From: Bacteroidota bacterium
Lineage (GTDB): Bacteria; Bacteroidota; Bacteroidia; Chitinophagales; Chitinophagaceae
Reading direction: 5' to 3'
DNA: 64,000 nucleotides
NCBI GenBank assembly: GCA_016715505.1
Contig: JADJZY010000034.1
Location: forward strand, 310,001-374,000
The notes under the pieces are model-generated. The model saw only the letters and a list, made by a program, of their open reading frames with translations. It ran no database searches and was not told the origin of the DNA. The position numbers and the translations under genes are program-made. Shown here piece after piece: positions 26,885 through 37,600 of the stretch; the stretch's first letter is position 1, and each line of letters starts with the position of its first letter.

Positions 26885-29688
26885 TTAAAGCGTACGTTTT
26901 ACTTCGATTTCTTCAAATCCTTCAATAACATCTCCAGCTTTGAGGTCGTTGTAATTTTTGATGCCTAATCCGCATTCAGTTCCGGAAAGTACTTCCTTGG
27001 CATCATCTTTGTAACGTTTCAAGGATGCTAACTCACCTGTGTAAATAACGATGCCGTCGCGAATGAGATTGATTTTATTTTCGCGTTTGATTTTACCTTC
27101 AAGTACCAGACATCCTGCAATGGCACCGACACCGGTAATTTTGAACACCTCACGTACTTCAATATTACAAACCATTTTCTTCTCGATTTTTGGTTCAAGT
27201 AAACCTTCCATGGCACTACGTATTTCATCGATGGCATCGTAGATAATGGAGTAGTAACGAATTTCAATATTTTCATTCTCCGCAATTTTGGCAGCCGATG
27301 GTGAAGGTCGTACCTGGAAGCCCAATATGATGGCATCCGAAGCAGTTGCCAATAAGACATCCGATTCCGTAATTTGACCAACCGCTTTGTGTACCACTGA
27401 AACAGCAATTTCGTCGGTTGATAATTTTTGTAATGAATCGCTCAAGGCCTCCACAGATCCATCCACATCACCTTTGATGATGACGTTCAATTGTTTGAAA
27501 TTACCCAAAGCCAATCGACGTCCAATCTCATCCAAGGTAATATGTTTTTTCGTACGCATACCTTGTTCACGCAAGATTTGTGCACGATGTGTTGCAACTT
27601 CCTTGGCCTCATCTTCATCCTCATATACCTTGAATTTCTCACCGGATTGAGGCGCTCCGTTTAAACCCAGTATCTGAACAGGTGTTGAAGGACCTGCTTT
27701 CAATTTCTTTTTACCTCTTTCATCGGTCATGGCTTTCACACGACCAAAAATTGATCCTGCTACAATCATGTCACCAATTTCGAGCGTTCCGCTTTGTACC
27801 AAAATGGTAGACACAAAACCTCGACCTTTATCCAAAGAGGCTTCTACGATTGTTCCGTTTGCAAAACGATCCGGATTGGCTTTTAAGTCCAACATTTCCG
27901 CTTCAAGTAATATTTTATCCAGCAGGACATCCACATTTAATCCTGATTTTGCTGAAATCTCCTGCGACTGGAACTTACCGCCCCACTCTTCTACCAGGAT
28001 ATTCATTGCGGATAATTGTTCGCGAATTTTATCTGAATTAGCTCCTTCTTTGTCGATTTTATTGATGGCAAAAATCATCGGTACACCTGCCGCCTGGGCA
28101 TGACTGATTGCTTCACGCGTTTGAGGCATCACCGAATCATCGGCAGCTACTACAATCACAGCAATATCGGTCACTTTGGCTCCACGGGCACGCATCGCCG
28201 TAAAGGCCTCATGTCCGGGTGTATCGAGGAAGGTAATTTCTTTTCCATTCGGTAATGTTACTTCATATGCTCCAATATGTTGGGTGATTCCTCCGGCTTC
28301 ACCGGCAACCACACTGGCATTCCGGATATAATCCAGCAATGATGTTTTACCATGATCAACGTGCCCCATAATGGTAACGATAGGCGCACGTGGTTTCATA
28401 TCCTCCGGATCATCATCCACCTCTATTTCCTGTTCAGCTTCTTGTTCCAAATTAATGAATTCAACTTCAAAACCGAATTCGCTGGATACCAATTCAATCA
28501 CCTCGGCATCTAAGCGTTGGTTGATGGATACCATGATTCCCAAACTCATACATTTGCTAATCACATCTGTGAAACTCACATCCATCAGATTAGCTAATTC
28601 ACTCACGGATATAAATTCTGTCAATTGAATTTTGTTATCCTCTGAACCCACATCGCGATGACGTTTTTCGGCCATTTCCTCCCGCTTGTTGCGGCGGTAT
28701 TTGGCTTTCAAACTTTACCACGGGTTGTAGTTCCAAGTTTTGCAAGGGTCTGTTTGATCTTATCCTGAATTTCATTCTGGTCAACTGCCTTATCGTCGGG
28801 ACGTCGATTCCGGTCACCCGGACGAGGTTGATCACGTCGAACACCACCCGGACGGTTATCGGTTGTTTTAGGGGCCTGGGTCTTGCTTTCGTCACCCGCC
28901 AGCGGAATACGCTTGCGTTTACGTTTTTCTTTCGGTTTATTATCCTTGTTTTCAACCGGCAAGCTAATATGGCCAACTACTTTAGGCCCTTCCAATTTAT
29001 CTCTTTTCAGGGTATGCAATTGCACTTCCTCAACCGGTTCTACCGGCGGAGTAATGACAGGTTCTGCCGGCTGAACAGCTTCCACTGCGGGAGCTTCTTC
29101 TTTAGGCTCCTCTTTTTTTGGTTTTTTGTCTAAATCAATTCGACCCAAAATTTTTGGACCTTCCAGTTCCGGTGCATCAATTTTTACCTTTTCAGCAGGC
29201 TTGACCACTTTTTTACGCGGTGCTTCTTCTTCTGCCGCTTCCGGTTCTTTCTGTTCTTTCTTGGCTTTTGTAGATTTAACTGGTTTTTCTTCTTCGGCAA
29301 CCGGTTCAACCTCTACCTTTTTTACAGGTTTGGGTTTGGGTTCGAGGTCTATTTTACCAACGATATCTACCTTAACGGCTTCTTCTTTCTTTAATGAAAC
29401 GATTTCCTCTTTCTTCACTTCTTTCACTTCCTTCGCTTCTTTGGCTTCTTTGGCTTTCTTTCCTTCAGCCATTGTTTTAGCCAAAATGACGTTGTCACTT
29501 TTCTTTTTGGCAGCGCGCTCAGCGTCATACTCTGCAATCAGTGCATGGTACATTTCGGCCGACAATACCGGATCAGGTTTATTGTCGACAGAAAATCCGG
29601 ATTTCGACAGGAATTCTAATATGGTTGTTTTACCCACATTAAATTCCCGGGCAGCCTTCATGAGTCTTATGGTGTTGTTCTCTGACAT
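26885..29688 (-). CDS. infB: Translation initiation factor IF-2 (one frameshift)
   Basis: IF-2 is the GTPase that brings initiator tRNA to the ribosome. The N-terminal segment (29688-28708) holds MSENNTIRLMKAAREFNVGKTTI (IF2-N domain) and a long Lys/Glu/Pro/Val-rich linker. The second segment (28711-26885) holds SVSELANLMDVSFTDVI (second IF2-N motif), GHVDHGKTSLLD (G1), DTPGHEAF (G3), NKID (G4) and the C-terminal domains ending EEIEVKRTL. A shift near 28705 (GGTAAAGTT) breaks TTTRGK from the AKYRRNKREEMAEKR continuation. Total about 934 residues, normal for Bacteroidota. It is last in the rimP-nusA-infB operon. Confidence 0.94.
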
Positions 29689-29818
29689 CTTTTGTTTTTA
29701 GTCTGACTACCTCTTTGTGGCAATCATTCTGAGTTAATTTTTTTTATATCGTCGTCTTCAGAACCGAAAATCGACTGGTATAATTGATCCGGTTGTAAAG
29801 ATAGTTTTTTTATCCCTT

Positions 29819-31074
29819 TTAACCGGCACTTTCTTCTTCATCGAATTCACGTTTCAGAATATCTTTCACATCCTGAATGGTTTCTTCTTCAAGGTCGGTA
29901 CGGCGGATCAGTTCTTCATCGGTTAAATTCAGGATACTACGGGCCGTATCGCAACCCACTTTTTTGAATTCGTCAATCACCCATGCATCGATTTCGTCGC
30001 CAAATTCATCCAGATTGATATCAAATTCGCCTTCTTCCAGATCATCTCTGAACACATCAATATTGTATTCCGTTAGCTCCTGTGCCAGTTTAATGTTGAC
30101 CCCTCTTTTACCAATGGCCAATGAAACCTGATCGGCCTTCATAAATACTTCAGCATATTTGGCCGTATCATCGATATTCATCGAGGTGATTTTGGCTGGT
30201 GTCAACGAACGTTGAATCAACAATTGTATATTTTGGGTATAGTTGATGATATCGATATTCTCATTGCGCAATTCACGCACGATGCCATGAATACGACTTC
30301 CTTTCATTCCCACGCAAGCACCAACCGGATCGATACGATCATCATAACTCTCCACGGCTACTTTTGCACGCTCTCCTGGTTCACGTACAATTTTTTTAAT
30401 GCTAATCAGTCCATCCATAATTTCAGGAACTTCAATCTCCAGTAATTTAGCGAGGAAAGTCGGATGGGTTCGGGATAAAATGATGATAGCTGAATTGTTT
30501 CTTAATTCCACTTTTTTAACCACTGCGCGTACACTTTCTCCTTTTTTGAAATAATCCGTAGGGATTTGTTCTGATTTAGGAAGTATCAATTCATTGCCTT
30601 CGTCATCGATGAGCATGATTTCTTTTTTCCAAACCTGATATACTTCTCCTGAAATAATTTCACCTTCGCGCTCCTTATATTTTCCAGCAAGATATTTTTC
30701 TTCAAATCACTGATACGGGAAGCCAATGTTTGTTTGGCTGCTAGGATAGCCCGGCGTCCGAATGATTCCATGGTGAGTTCTTCATAAACTTCATCGCCAA
30801 CTTCGTAACTATCATCCATTTTTTTAGCTTCAGATAATTCGATTTGGGTATCATCATTCATGATGTCTTCATCGCGAACCACTTCACGTCGCTGAAAAAT
30901 TTCAAGGTCACCCGTTTGGTCATTTACAATGACGTCAAAATTTTCATCGCTGTAATATTTTTTACGGAGCAATGTTTTGAATACATCTTCAATTACCTTG
31001 ATCAGGGTTGGCCTGTCGATATGCTCAGCTTCTTTAAATTCCGCAAACGAATCGATTAAATTGATACTTGCCAT
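29819..31074 (-). CDS. nusA: Transcription termination/antitermination factor NusA (one frameshift)
   Basis: NusA binds RNA polymerase and nascent RNA. The N-terminal segment (31074-30586) contains SINLIDSFAEFKEAE, RPTLIKVIEDVF, ELTMESFGRRAILAAKQTLASRISDLKKN. The second (open from about 30690 down to 29819) contains VWKKEIMLIDDEGNE, the S1 part (YFKKGESVRAVVKKVE), KH domains with GACVGMKGSRIHGIVREL and SLAIGKRGVNIKLA, and an acidic C-terminus ending DEEESAG. A shift near 30690, in an aagat/attttt context, separates the two. Its length of about 418 residues is usual for this phylum. Confidence 0.94.
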
Positions 31075-31107
31075 GGCTTTTATTTGTGTGTTAAAATATA
31101 CGTTGTT

Positions 31108-31584
31108 TTAAAATTCAATACAAACAAGGGCTTTTTGAATGTCTGTAAATAAGAGGGTTCGTTGTTCCGGTTCGAGGGCTGTTTTTTTTCCGCCCCTTTT
31201 GAGTGGAATGATTTCAACTCGAATGCCATCTTCCTCCACCGACAATAATCTGCCGAGGATACCGGGCTCATCTTCGTTGACCAATTCGATTTCCAATTTA
31301 CGTCCAATGTGTTTGTGATATTGCCTGGTTTGTTTAAGGGGCATATCCACACCCGGACTGGAAACTTCAATTGAAAAATCACCTTCAGGATAAAGGGCAG
31401 CTTCCTCGATTTTACGTCGAAGGCTTCGGTTAATGCCTATACATTTCTCCAGCGTAAATCCGGCGTCGGCATCGATATACACTTTATAATTATTGGTTGG
31501 CTTTACTTTGAAGTCAACCAAAAAGCAATCGCTGCCTTCCAGGCTTTCCTGAATAAAAATGGCTATTTGTTCCTGATTTGTCAT
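31108..31584 (-). CDS. rimP: Ribosome maturation factor RimP
   Basis: An intact 158-residue protein needed for 30S subunit maturation. Visible signatures are FLVDFKVKPTNNYKVYIDAD, GFTLEKCIGINRSLRRKIEEA, YPEGDFSIEVSSPGVDMPL (the SSPG motif of RimP) and a C-terminal SH3-like part. It heads the rimP-nusA-infB operon, with 33 bases to nusA. Confidence 0.94.
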   Translation of the reverse strand: MTNQEQIAIFIQESLEGSDCFLVDFKVKPTNNYKVYIDADAGFTLEKCIGINRSLRRKIEEAALYPEGDFSIEVSSPGVDMPLKQTRQYHKHIGRKLEIELVNEDEPGILGRLLSVEEDGIRVEIIPLKRGGKKTALEPEQRTLLFTDIQKALVCIEF

Positions 31585-31614
31585 ATAAAAAAATGCTCCG
31601 GTCAGACAAAAGAA

Positions 31615-31639
31615 GAAGGGAACCGCTACAGTTCCCTTC
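31615..31639 (-). promoter_or_regulatory. Perfect nine-pair hairpin in the rimP leader
   Basis: GAAGGGAAC pairs exactly with GTTCCCTTC across a seven-base loop. It lies between the predicted promoter (31655-31685) and the rimP start at 31584, so it would be in the 5' leader. On the minus strand it is followed by TTCTTTTG, a weak T-rich tail. It could be an attenuator, a protein-binding site or an RNase site. Confidence 0.65.
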
Positions 31640-31654
31640 CGCTCAAATCTGGAG

Positions 31655-31685
31655 CAAATGTAGGCTTTTTAGGCTTATCTGCCAA
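31655..31685 (-). promoter_or_regulatory. Promoter TTG-N20-TACATTTG of the rimP operon
   Basis: TTG (31685-31683), 20 bases, then a perfect TACATTTG (31662-31655) on the minus strand. This gives a leader of about 65 bases before rimP, longer than at most promoters here. Confidence 0.75.
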
Positions 31686-31712
31686 ACTGATTTTTACCCC
31701 TTCTGCTAAGAG

Positions 31713-31985
31713 GGGGTTAATGAAATTATTCGAAGCGGTTTAAAAGTGTTCTTCCTAAACCAACTATGCACACATAGACGAGGCTTCGCGTGAAGGATGG
31801 TAGCGAAAAGCCCGGAGCCCGCGAGGACTTGCAGCGAACAGCCTGACCGCTGAGCAATTGCCGGGCAGGACGCGCGTTTGTACATTGACTTGCTGAGCCC
31901 TTTGCACAATGGCCTTTTGTGTAGTCCACTCAGAAAGGGGCTCAGCTTATTCCGGCAATGGCTCAGCGGACACGCCAAAAAAAAA
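31713..31985. other. GC-rich non-coding element between rimP and the DUF5686 gene
   Basis: About 270 bases with clearly higher GC than the surroundings and no credible gene. Short frames of 60-104 codons on both strands have no recognisable composition. The element includes the nested inverted repeat described separately and a left part with 'gaggcttcgcgtgaaggatg' and 'agcccgcgaggacttgcagc'. It looks like an intergenic repeat or structured RNA element. Confidence 0.55.
31847..31969. repeat. Nested inverted repeat
   Basis: Outer arms CCGCTGAGCAATTGCCGG (31847-31864) and CCGGCAATGGCTCAGCGG (31952-31969) match at 17 of 18 positions. Inside, GCTGAGCCCTTT (31892-31903) pairs with AAAGGGGCTCAGC (31934-31946) with one bulge. 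CGCTGAGC-like words recur in all four arms, so alternative foldings are possible. It lies just downstream of the DUF5686 stop. Confidence 0.75.
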
Positions 31986-34616
31986 TTAAAATGCAAAACG
32001 CAAACTTGCAAAAATTCCAAATTTGCGGGCGGGTGTATCGTTGAGGGTCGTTACCGATAGAAGGCGCCAAACACAGTCGATGCGGAGGACGCGAAAAATA
32101 TTTTCGATTCCTGTACCGGCCTCTATGTATGGTGCAGCTCGCAGGGATTGAAAAGCATAACCTTTATCAAAATTTAATGATTTGTTTTCAGGACTCAGAC
32201 TGCCATACACCCCTTTCATGTTCCAGAATGTACGCAATTTCATTTTTTTGAGATAAGGAATATATTTAAAGAACAAACTTCCCATGCTATGTTCCGTGAT
32301 GAGTCCGACATATTTATCCGAAATATACTCGTATCGATACATCATATTGAAGGTTCGGGCATTGTAGTAATAGAATTCGTTGCCGGGATGAATTTCGAGC
32401 AGGGGATAAGGTAATGTCCCAAAAATCCGACCGGCAAAAACATTATAATAGAGCGAACCCAATCGACTGATTTTTTGATTATCCGATAAACTAAATCGCA
32501 ATCGGGTGTATTGATACTGACCATCCGGAAAATTGCGGAGACCTAAACCAAGCGTAAAGCGTACGATGGGATATTGGGTCCCGAGTGAAGTACGCCAGTA
32601 ATTGCCTTCAACAAATTGTTCCTTGTATGCAAATCGAAGATCGGCGCCAATTTCATTCACCGCAATACCTTGCGTGGAACGTCCGCGGCTATCCGTAAAA
32701 ATTCCGATGGATGGCAAGGGTGAATAAGGCGTAAAATGCCTTCGTTCAGCAAACAATTGATAACTAAACCCGTTGAAAAAACTTTGCATAAACTCAAAGC
32801 GTGTTTTGGTAACAAATGCAAGCTTCCAGGGGACATTTTTTTTGCGCCCGATGGAACTAAAAATATTATCAATAGATGCAGACTGATCATATTGATTCAC
32901 TGTATTGTCTACATCATGCCGATGCTCTGCATACAAATACATGCGAGGACTGCGTTTTAGCAACCACAAGGCAGAGCCTCCGTATTTCCAACGGGCATCT
33001 CGGGTACCGTAGGCCACATAGCCATTGAGATATATATTTTCGAACAATTTGGGCGTGGTGCCTATATTAAAACGGAAACGAGGGCCTTCGATGATATTGT
33101 TGCTGTACAAATTATAAATAGGTCCTATTTCAATGGGCCCGAATTCTTTAATTCCGGTGCCTAAGAGATAAAAGATATTGTAGTATTTTTTATAAACCGG
33201 CAAATGTTGTATGGTATCAATCATCCGATAAATAGCCTTTTCGTTTTTACTGAGTGAATCATGTCGAACAGAATTCCAGTAGGACTCATCACGATTCAAA
33301 GCACCTTCATCCATCTCCGTATCTGCATGGTTTTTTTTACTGAGGATAGTGGCTTCAATATCGGGTTGATTGATCCGGATATTTTTATACGTTGTGGTTT
33401 TCCGACCCAGGAAGCCCGCAACCTTATCGCCATGAGGAGGTAAAAAATCAACGTAAAATTTATCCTTTACCAGAAACCAAAGACTATCGCCAACGCAGCG
33501 AAATTCCTGCCAAAGCGTAACCTTGTTCACCCAGTTTACATTTTGATCTTTGGTCACGATCATATTGATTTTTTGGACTGCAAAATCGGTGTCATGAATC
33601 CAAAAATCTCCTTGAAAAGTATGTTCGCCCGAACGCTTAGGCGTAAATACCACCTGATAACACAAACGATGATCGATGTATTGCGTATCTACTAATTGAT
33701 ATTTGTAAAAAAACGGAGCGTCGTTTGCAATGGGACTGACAAAATTGACATTAAATACCGGAATCTGATTGTCGTAGATATTGATGTTCTGATACATAGA
33801 CCCTAACATCTGAGATACACTTTGGTTTTTATATCCGGAAATCCTGGAGCCCCGGATATACTCTTTCATTTTTTTGGGTTTTTTCTGGTAATAATAATCC
33901 GAAATGGTCTCCGTTAGAAAGAGGGGCAAAAACGGTTTCTCCTCAGAACTGGAATCAATAAAATTTTTGACGAAATCGAATTTCTTCAGGATGGGTGATT
34001 GCTTAAAGGCCTTAGGAGGGATTTTATTAATATCCATTTCCAATTTATTATACACTTCATACGCATAATGATCGGCCTGATCAATGTTATGGGTGGATTT
34101 ATTTTTTATGACTTTTTTGACCAGCTTTAGCGCAGGATCTTTATCAATACGAATAACAAAGTCTTTCATCTGCACTGAAGATCTTTCCATTTCAACCTTG
34201 TAGAACATCTCCGGTGCAGTGACATCCAGGGGAATGATTTTTTTAGAATATCCAATGCTGCTAAAGGCAAGAGAATCAAGAGGTAAGTTCTCCAATACAA
34301 ATAAAAATTTACCATCAATATCGGCTTTCTTTCCTACGGATGTTCCCGGAAAAAAAACAGTGGCGAATGATATGGGTTCATTGGTGGTAAAATCCAACAC
34401 CACCCCCTGTATCGTTTTTTTCCCCTTTAATAATTTAGTTTGATCGACTTTTATTTCCAAGGGCTTTAAACTGTCAGTTCGTCGCAACAAAGAATCAGAC
34501 TGGGGTGTTTGAACTTCCTTGATTAAAGAATCCTGCACAGTTTGAGCCCTGACTCTTTCGGTGCAGATTCCCAACAAAACAACAAATAGGCAAACAGTAG
34601 GTAAAAGTCTAACCAT
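31986..34616 (-). CDS. DUF5686 outer-membrane protein with carboxypeptidase-regulatory-like domain
   Basis: An intact 876-residue protein: signal peptide (MVRLLPTVCLFVVLLGICTERVRAQ), a linker, then a carboxypeptidase-D regulatory-like domain near residues 67-145 (KTIQGVVLDFTTNEPISFATV, GKKADIDGKF). A long DUF5686 region follows with many aromatic beta strands, ending ARKFGIFASLRFAF, a typical terminal barrel strand. Such proteins are outer-membrane proteins of unknown function, abundant in Bacteroidota. It follows the TolB-like gene by three bases, so they form one operon. Confidence 0.88.
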   Translation of the reverse strand: MVRLLPTVCLFVVLLGICTERVRAQTVQDSLIKEVQTPQSDSLLRRTDSLKPLEIKVDQTKLLKGKKTIQGVVLDFTTNEPISFATVFFPGTSVGKKADIDGKFLFVLENLPLDSLAFSSIGYSKKIIPLDVTAPEMFYKVEMERSSVQMKDFVIRIDKDPALKLVKKVIKNKSTHNIDQADHYAYEVYNKLEMDINKIPPKAFKQSPILKKFDFVKNFIDSSSEEKPFLPLFLTETISDYYYQKKPKKMKEYIRGSRISGYKNQSVSQMLGSMYQNINIYDNQIPVFNVNFVSPIANDAPFFYKYQLVDTQYIDHRLCYQVVFTPKRSGEHTFQGDFWIHDTDFAVQKINMIVTKDQNVNWVNKVTLWQEFRCVGDSLWFLVKDKFYVDFLPPHGDKVAGFLGRKTTTYKNIRINQPDIEATILSKKNHADTEMDEGALNRDESYWNSVRHDSLSKNEKAIYRMIDTIQHLPVYKKYYNIFYLLGTGIKEFGPIEIGPIYNLYSNNIIEGPRFRFNIGTTPKLFENIYLNGYVAYGTRDARWKYGGSALWLLKRSPRMYLYAEHRHDVDNTVNQYDQSASIDNIFSSIGRKKNVPWKLAFVTKTRFEFMQSFFNGFSYQLFAERRHFTPYSPLPSIGIFTDSRGRSTQGIAVNEIGADLRFAYKEQFVEGNYWRTSLGTQYPIVRFTLGLGLRNFPDGQYQYTRLRFSLSDNQKISRLGSLYYNVFAGRIFGTLPYPLLEIHPGNEFYYYNARTFNMMYRYEYISDKYVGLITEHSMGSLFFKYIPYLKKMKLRTFWNMKGVYGSLSPENKSLNFDKGYAFQSLRAAPYIEAGTGIENIFRVLRIDCVWRLLSVTTLNDTPARKFGIFASLRFAF

Positions 34617-34619
34617 GCT

Positions 34620-37600
34620 TTAAAAATCAGTGGCCAGCGATACATGAATCATCGGCTTTTTAGCGCCTTCTATATTCCATGCAAAATCGGTGCGAATAAA
34701 ATAACCCAGAAAACGAGTTCTGAGACCGGCACCATAACCTAAGCCAAAATCGTATTTAGAATTTTCGAGATAAACTGTAACGGGACTATTTTGATTACGG
34801 ATGACAATGGGGCTTTTTATATTATCACTATTGGGCAATACACCTTTCCATGCACTTCCAATATCAGCAAAAGCAACCACTTGTAAGTTTCGAATGAAGC
34901 CGGAACGTATTGGTTTTTTGAAAAATGTTTGATAGATTGGAATTCGGATTTCTTCGTTGACCACCATAAAACTATTCCCATTTCGGGCACCCTGACGATA
35001 GCCCCTGAGGTTTGTGGCCAATGATTGAAATGCATAATTTTGAGTCAGATCAATGCTCACATTCTGATCAAATTTTGGATTCAGATCATTGTCGACACCA
35101 CCCACGAAATACAAAATTTTGGCATTCCCACCACTGTGAGCTCCTGCAATGCGTGAAGCGATGATGACATTTTTATAGAGGGTTGTATAGTTGCGTGCAT
35201 CATATCCAAAATTGTAAAACCCTTTGGTGTCCTCATTGAATTTATATTGATATTCGGCAAAAATTTTCGCCCGGGTACCTTTCCAAATATTACGCATTGG
35301 GTTGATGGTGTTGTCAAAAACATACTCAGCCCGACTTACCGTCCAGAATTGTAAATCATCTTCAATTCCTATGCTGTATCTATCCTGTGCTTTGATTCGA
35401 ATGCGGTCGTAACGCACCCCAAAACTCAAACGAATACTTTTTAAAATATCCAAAGGATAATTCAGATGAGCCTGAATATAATCGGTGCCCACTTTGCCTT
35501 TAACCGGATATGGACTCCAGTTAGGTGCGACGCCATCCCGAAAATCATAATCATTGGTACGGGCGCTGTGAAAGTAGAGAACGCCCCAATCTGTTCTTTT
35601 TCGAAAATGATCGAATTGCAAAAAATAATCCAAAGAACGAAGATCTGCGCTGAGTCGCATACCACCGGTAATTTTATAATCTTCCATGACATCGGTCAGA
35701 GAAGAAGTTAAAAATCCGGATAAAGCCTGATTTTGAAATTGCCCCCCGTTGTACCCAAAGGCCTGATATCTTGTAAATAGGAGGGTATTATCCAGAGAGG
35801 TTTGTATAAAATCCGGATTAAAACTCGTCGTATACTTTTTAGGTTTTACTGTTTGCTGAGCACCAATAAATAACTGATAACGTGATGTTCTGCTGAAGGT
35901 ATTGGCAAATACAGATTCCAAAAAATCATTGCTGCTGGTATCTTCATCAAAAGGGGTTTGATACAAATACCCCATGTCTGTGTTCTGCGGTTCAGTCGAA
36001 ATTGTATCTGAGGTAAGTACCGTTTGTTTCGCTATACTATCTCCATATTGATCATCTGCCTGTTGTAATAAATATTGGGGTGTTTGATAAATAATGATTT
36101 CTTTCCCATGATGTGCCACTTCCATAATACTGGCATTCTGATGCACATAATCCTGTTTGATGATATTAAAATCGAATGGCCTTGCGTCGCTGACCTGAAA
36201 GGTATCTCGCTCAGTTTGTCGCTTTTGGATTTTTACAATTTTACGTTTCAGACTACCTCCTTCGTTTTGCAGATAGGAGAAGGATTCCATCCCCCATTGA
36301 ATAGGCTGTAATATTTCGGTATTGGTTTGACTGAGTTGTTGCAAATTCGTCCCTTTGGCAGGGTCGTATAAATACAAATTAAACTGCGGATTAAATGCAT
36401 CGCTTTTGGCATTGTCACCCAGGAAGGGCGTTGTACGATTCGATAAAAATAAAACCCCGGTATTTACGCCGTTTTGCACCCATATTGGATTTTTATCATC
36501 AAATAAATCCTGCGTAATTGGCTCTACCCGATTGTTCTTAATCGTCAGACGAAAGAGATCGCTTTGTCCTTTTTTAATGGCGGAAATAATCAAGGTATTT
36601 TCATCTTCATTAAAACAAAAGCCTGTTATGCGCTCAACCTTGCGTGAAGGGATCACCCTGTTTTCCATTTTTCGGGAGCCATTGGTGAAGATGCGCAAAT
36701 TCAGGTTATTTCGTTTTTGATAAAGCACGCCTAATTTTCTTCCGCTCGTACTCCAGGTTAAGTAAGGATAATTGGGATCCTCCAATTCCTTGGCGGCACG
36801 AATACCTCCTTCAACAATCAGGAATGCCTTGCCAAAACGTGTGTCTTGGATCCAAACGGAATACTCGCCATCTTTTTTAACGACATAAGCCAAATCCTTA
36901 CCCGAAGGCGATAAAGCAAAATTTGAATAACTCGCTCCGGGTTTAACGGGTATGCGGGTTAAAATTTTACGGGCGCTATCTGTGCTCAATAAGCCTGCAC
37001 TCATTTTAGGAAATACGACTTCTTGTTCCCATTCCTTGAAGACTTCCTTTGCCGGTTTTTTGAGAACAATTTCAAGAGCAGCATTGACAGACTTTCGATA
37101 TCTGGTCAGATACAGTAAATTAGACACTGCATTATCGCCGTATTTCCTGGCAACAAAATCCCAAAAAGAATGCCCAACAAGAATAGGATTTTTAGTCGAT
37201 AAATCTAAAAATGAGGCTTTACTCTTTCCGATGATCATGCTTTCCAATTCAGCCTGATTTTCGGGTGTCCAGTCATCACTGATATAAGATACATAACCGG
37301 TCACAAACCATTCCGGCAAATTCATCTTTACCGAATTCCTCACCATATCCTTGATATTATCCCCAAACAACATATTGTTTTTGATAACCACCGCAATTCC
37401 TTTTCTAATTTGCTTTTTAAGATGATTGTGATCACCGTTAAAATAAATGGGCAGATTATCACCTACCACATCATACTTCCCCCCATTGGCTTCATTGATC
37501 TGATCATTTTGTCGGCCAATATTGGTTTGTCGGTAATCGCCGAACGAATTATAAAGGATGATATTCAGCTTTTTGGTCATGCGCCCCCCCATAACGTACA

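Noticed and set aside
31706..32060. ORFs of 60-104 codons on both strands within the GC-rich element
   Set aside because: They overlap inverted repeats, lack starts with any context and have no recognisable domain; the region looks non-coding.
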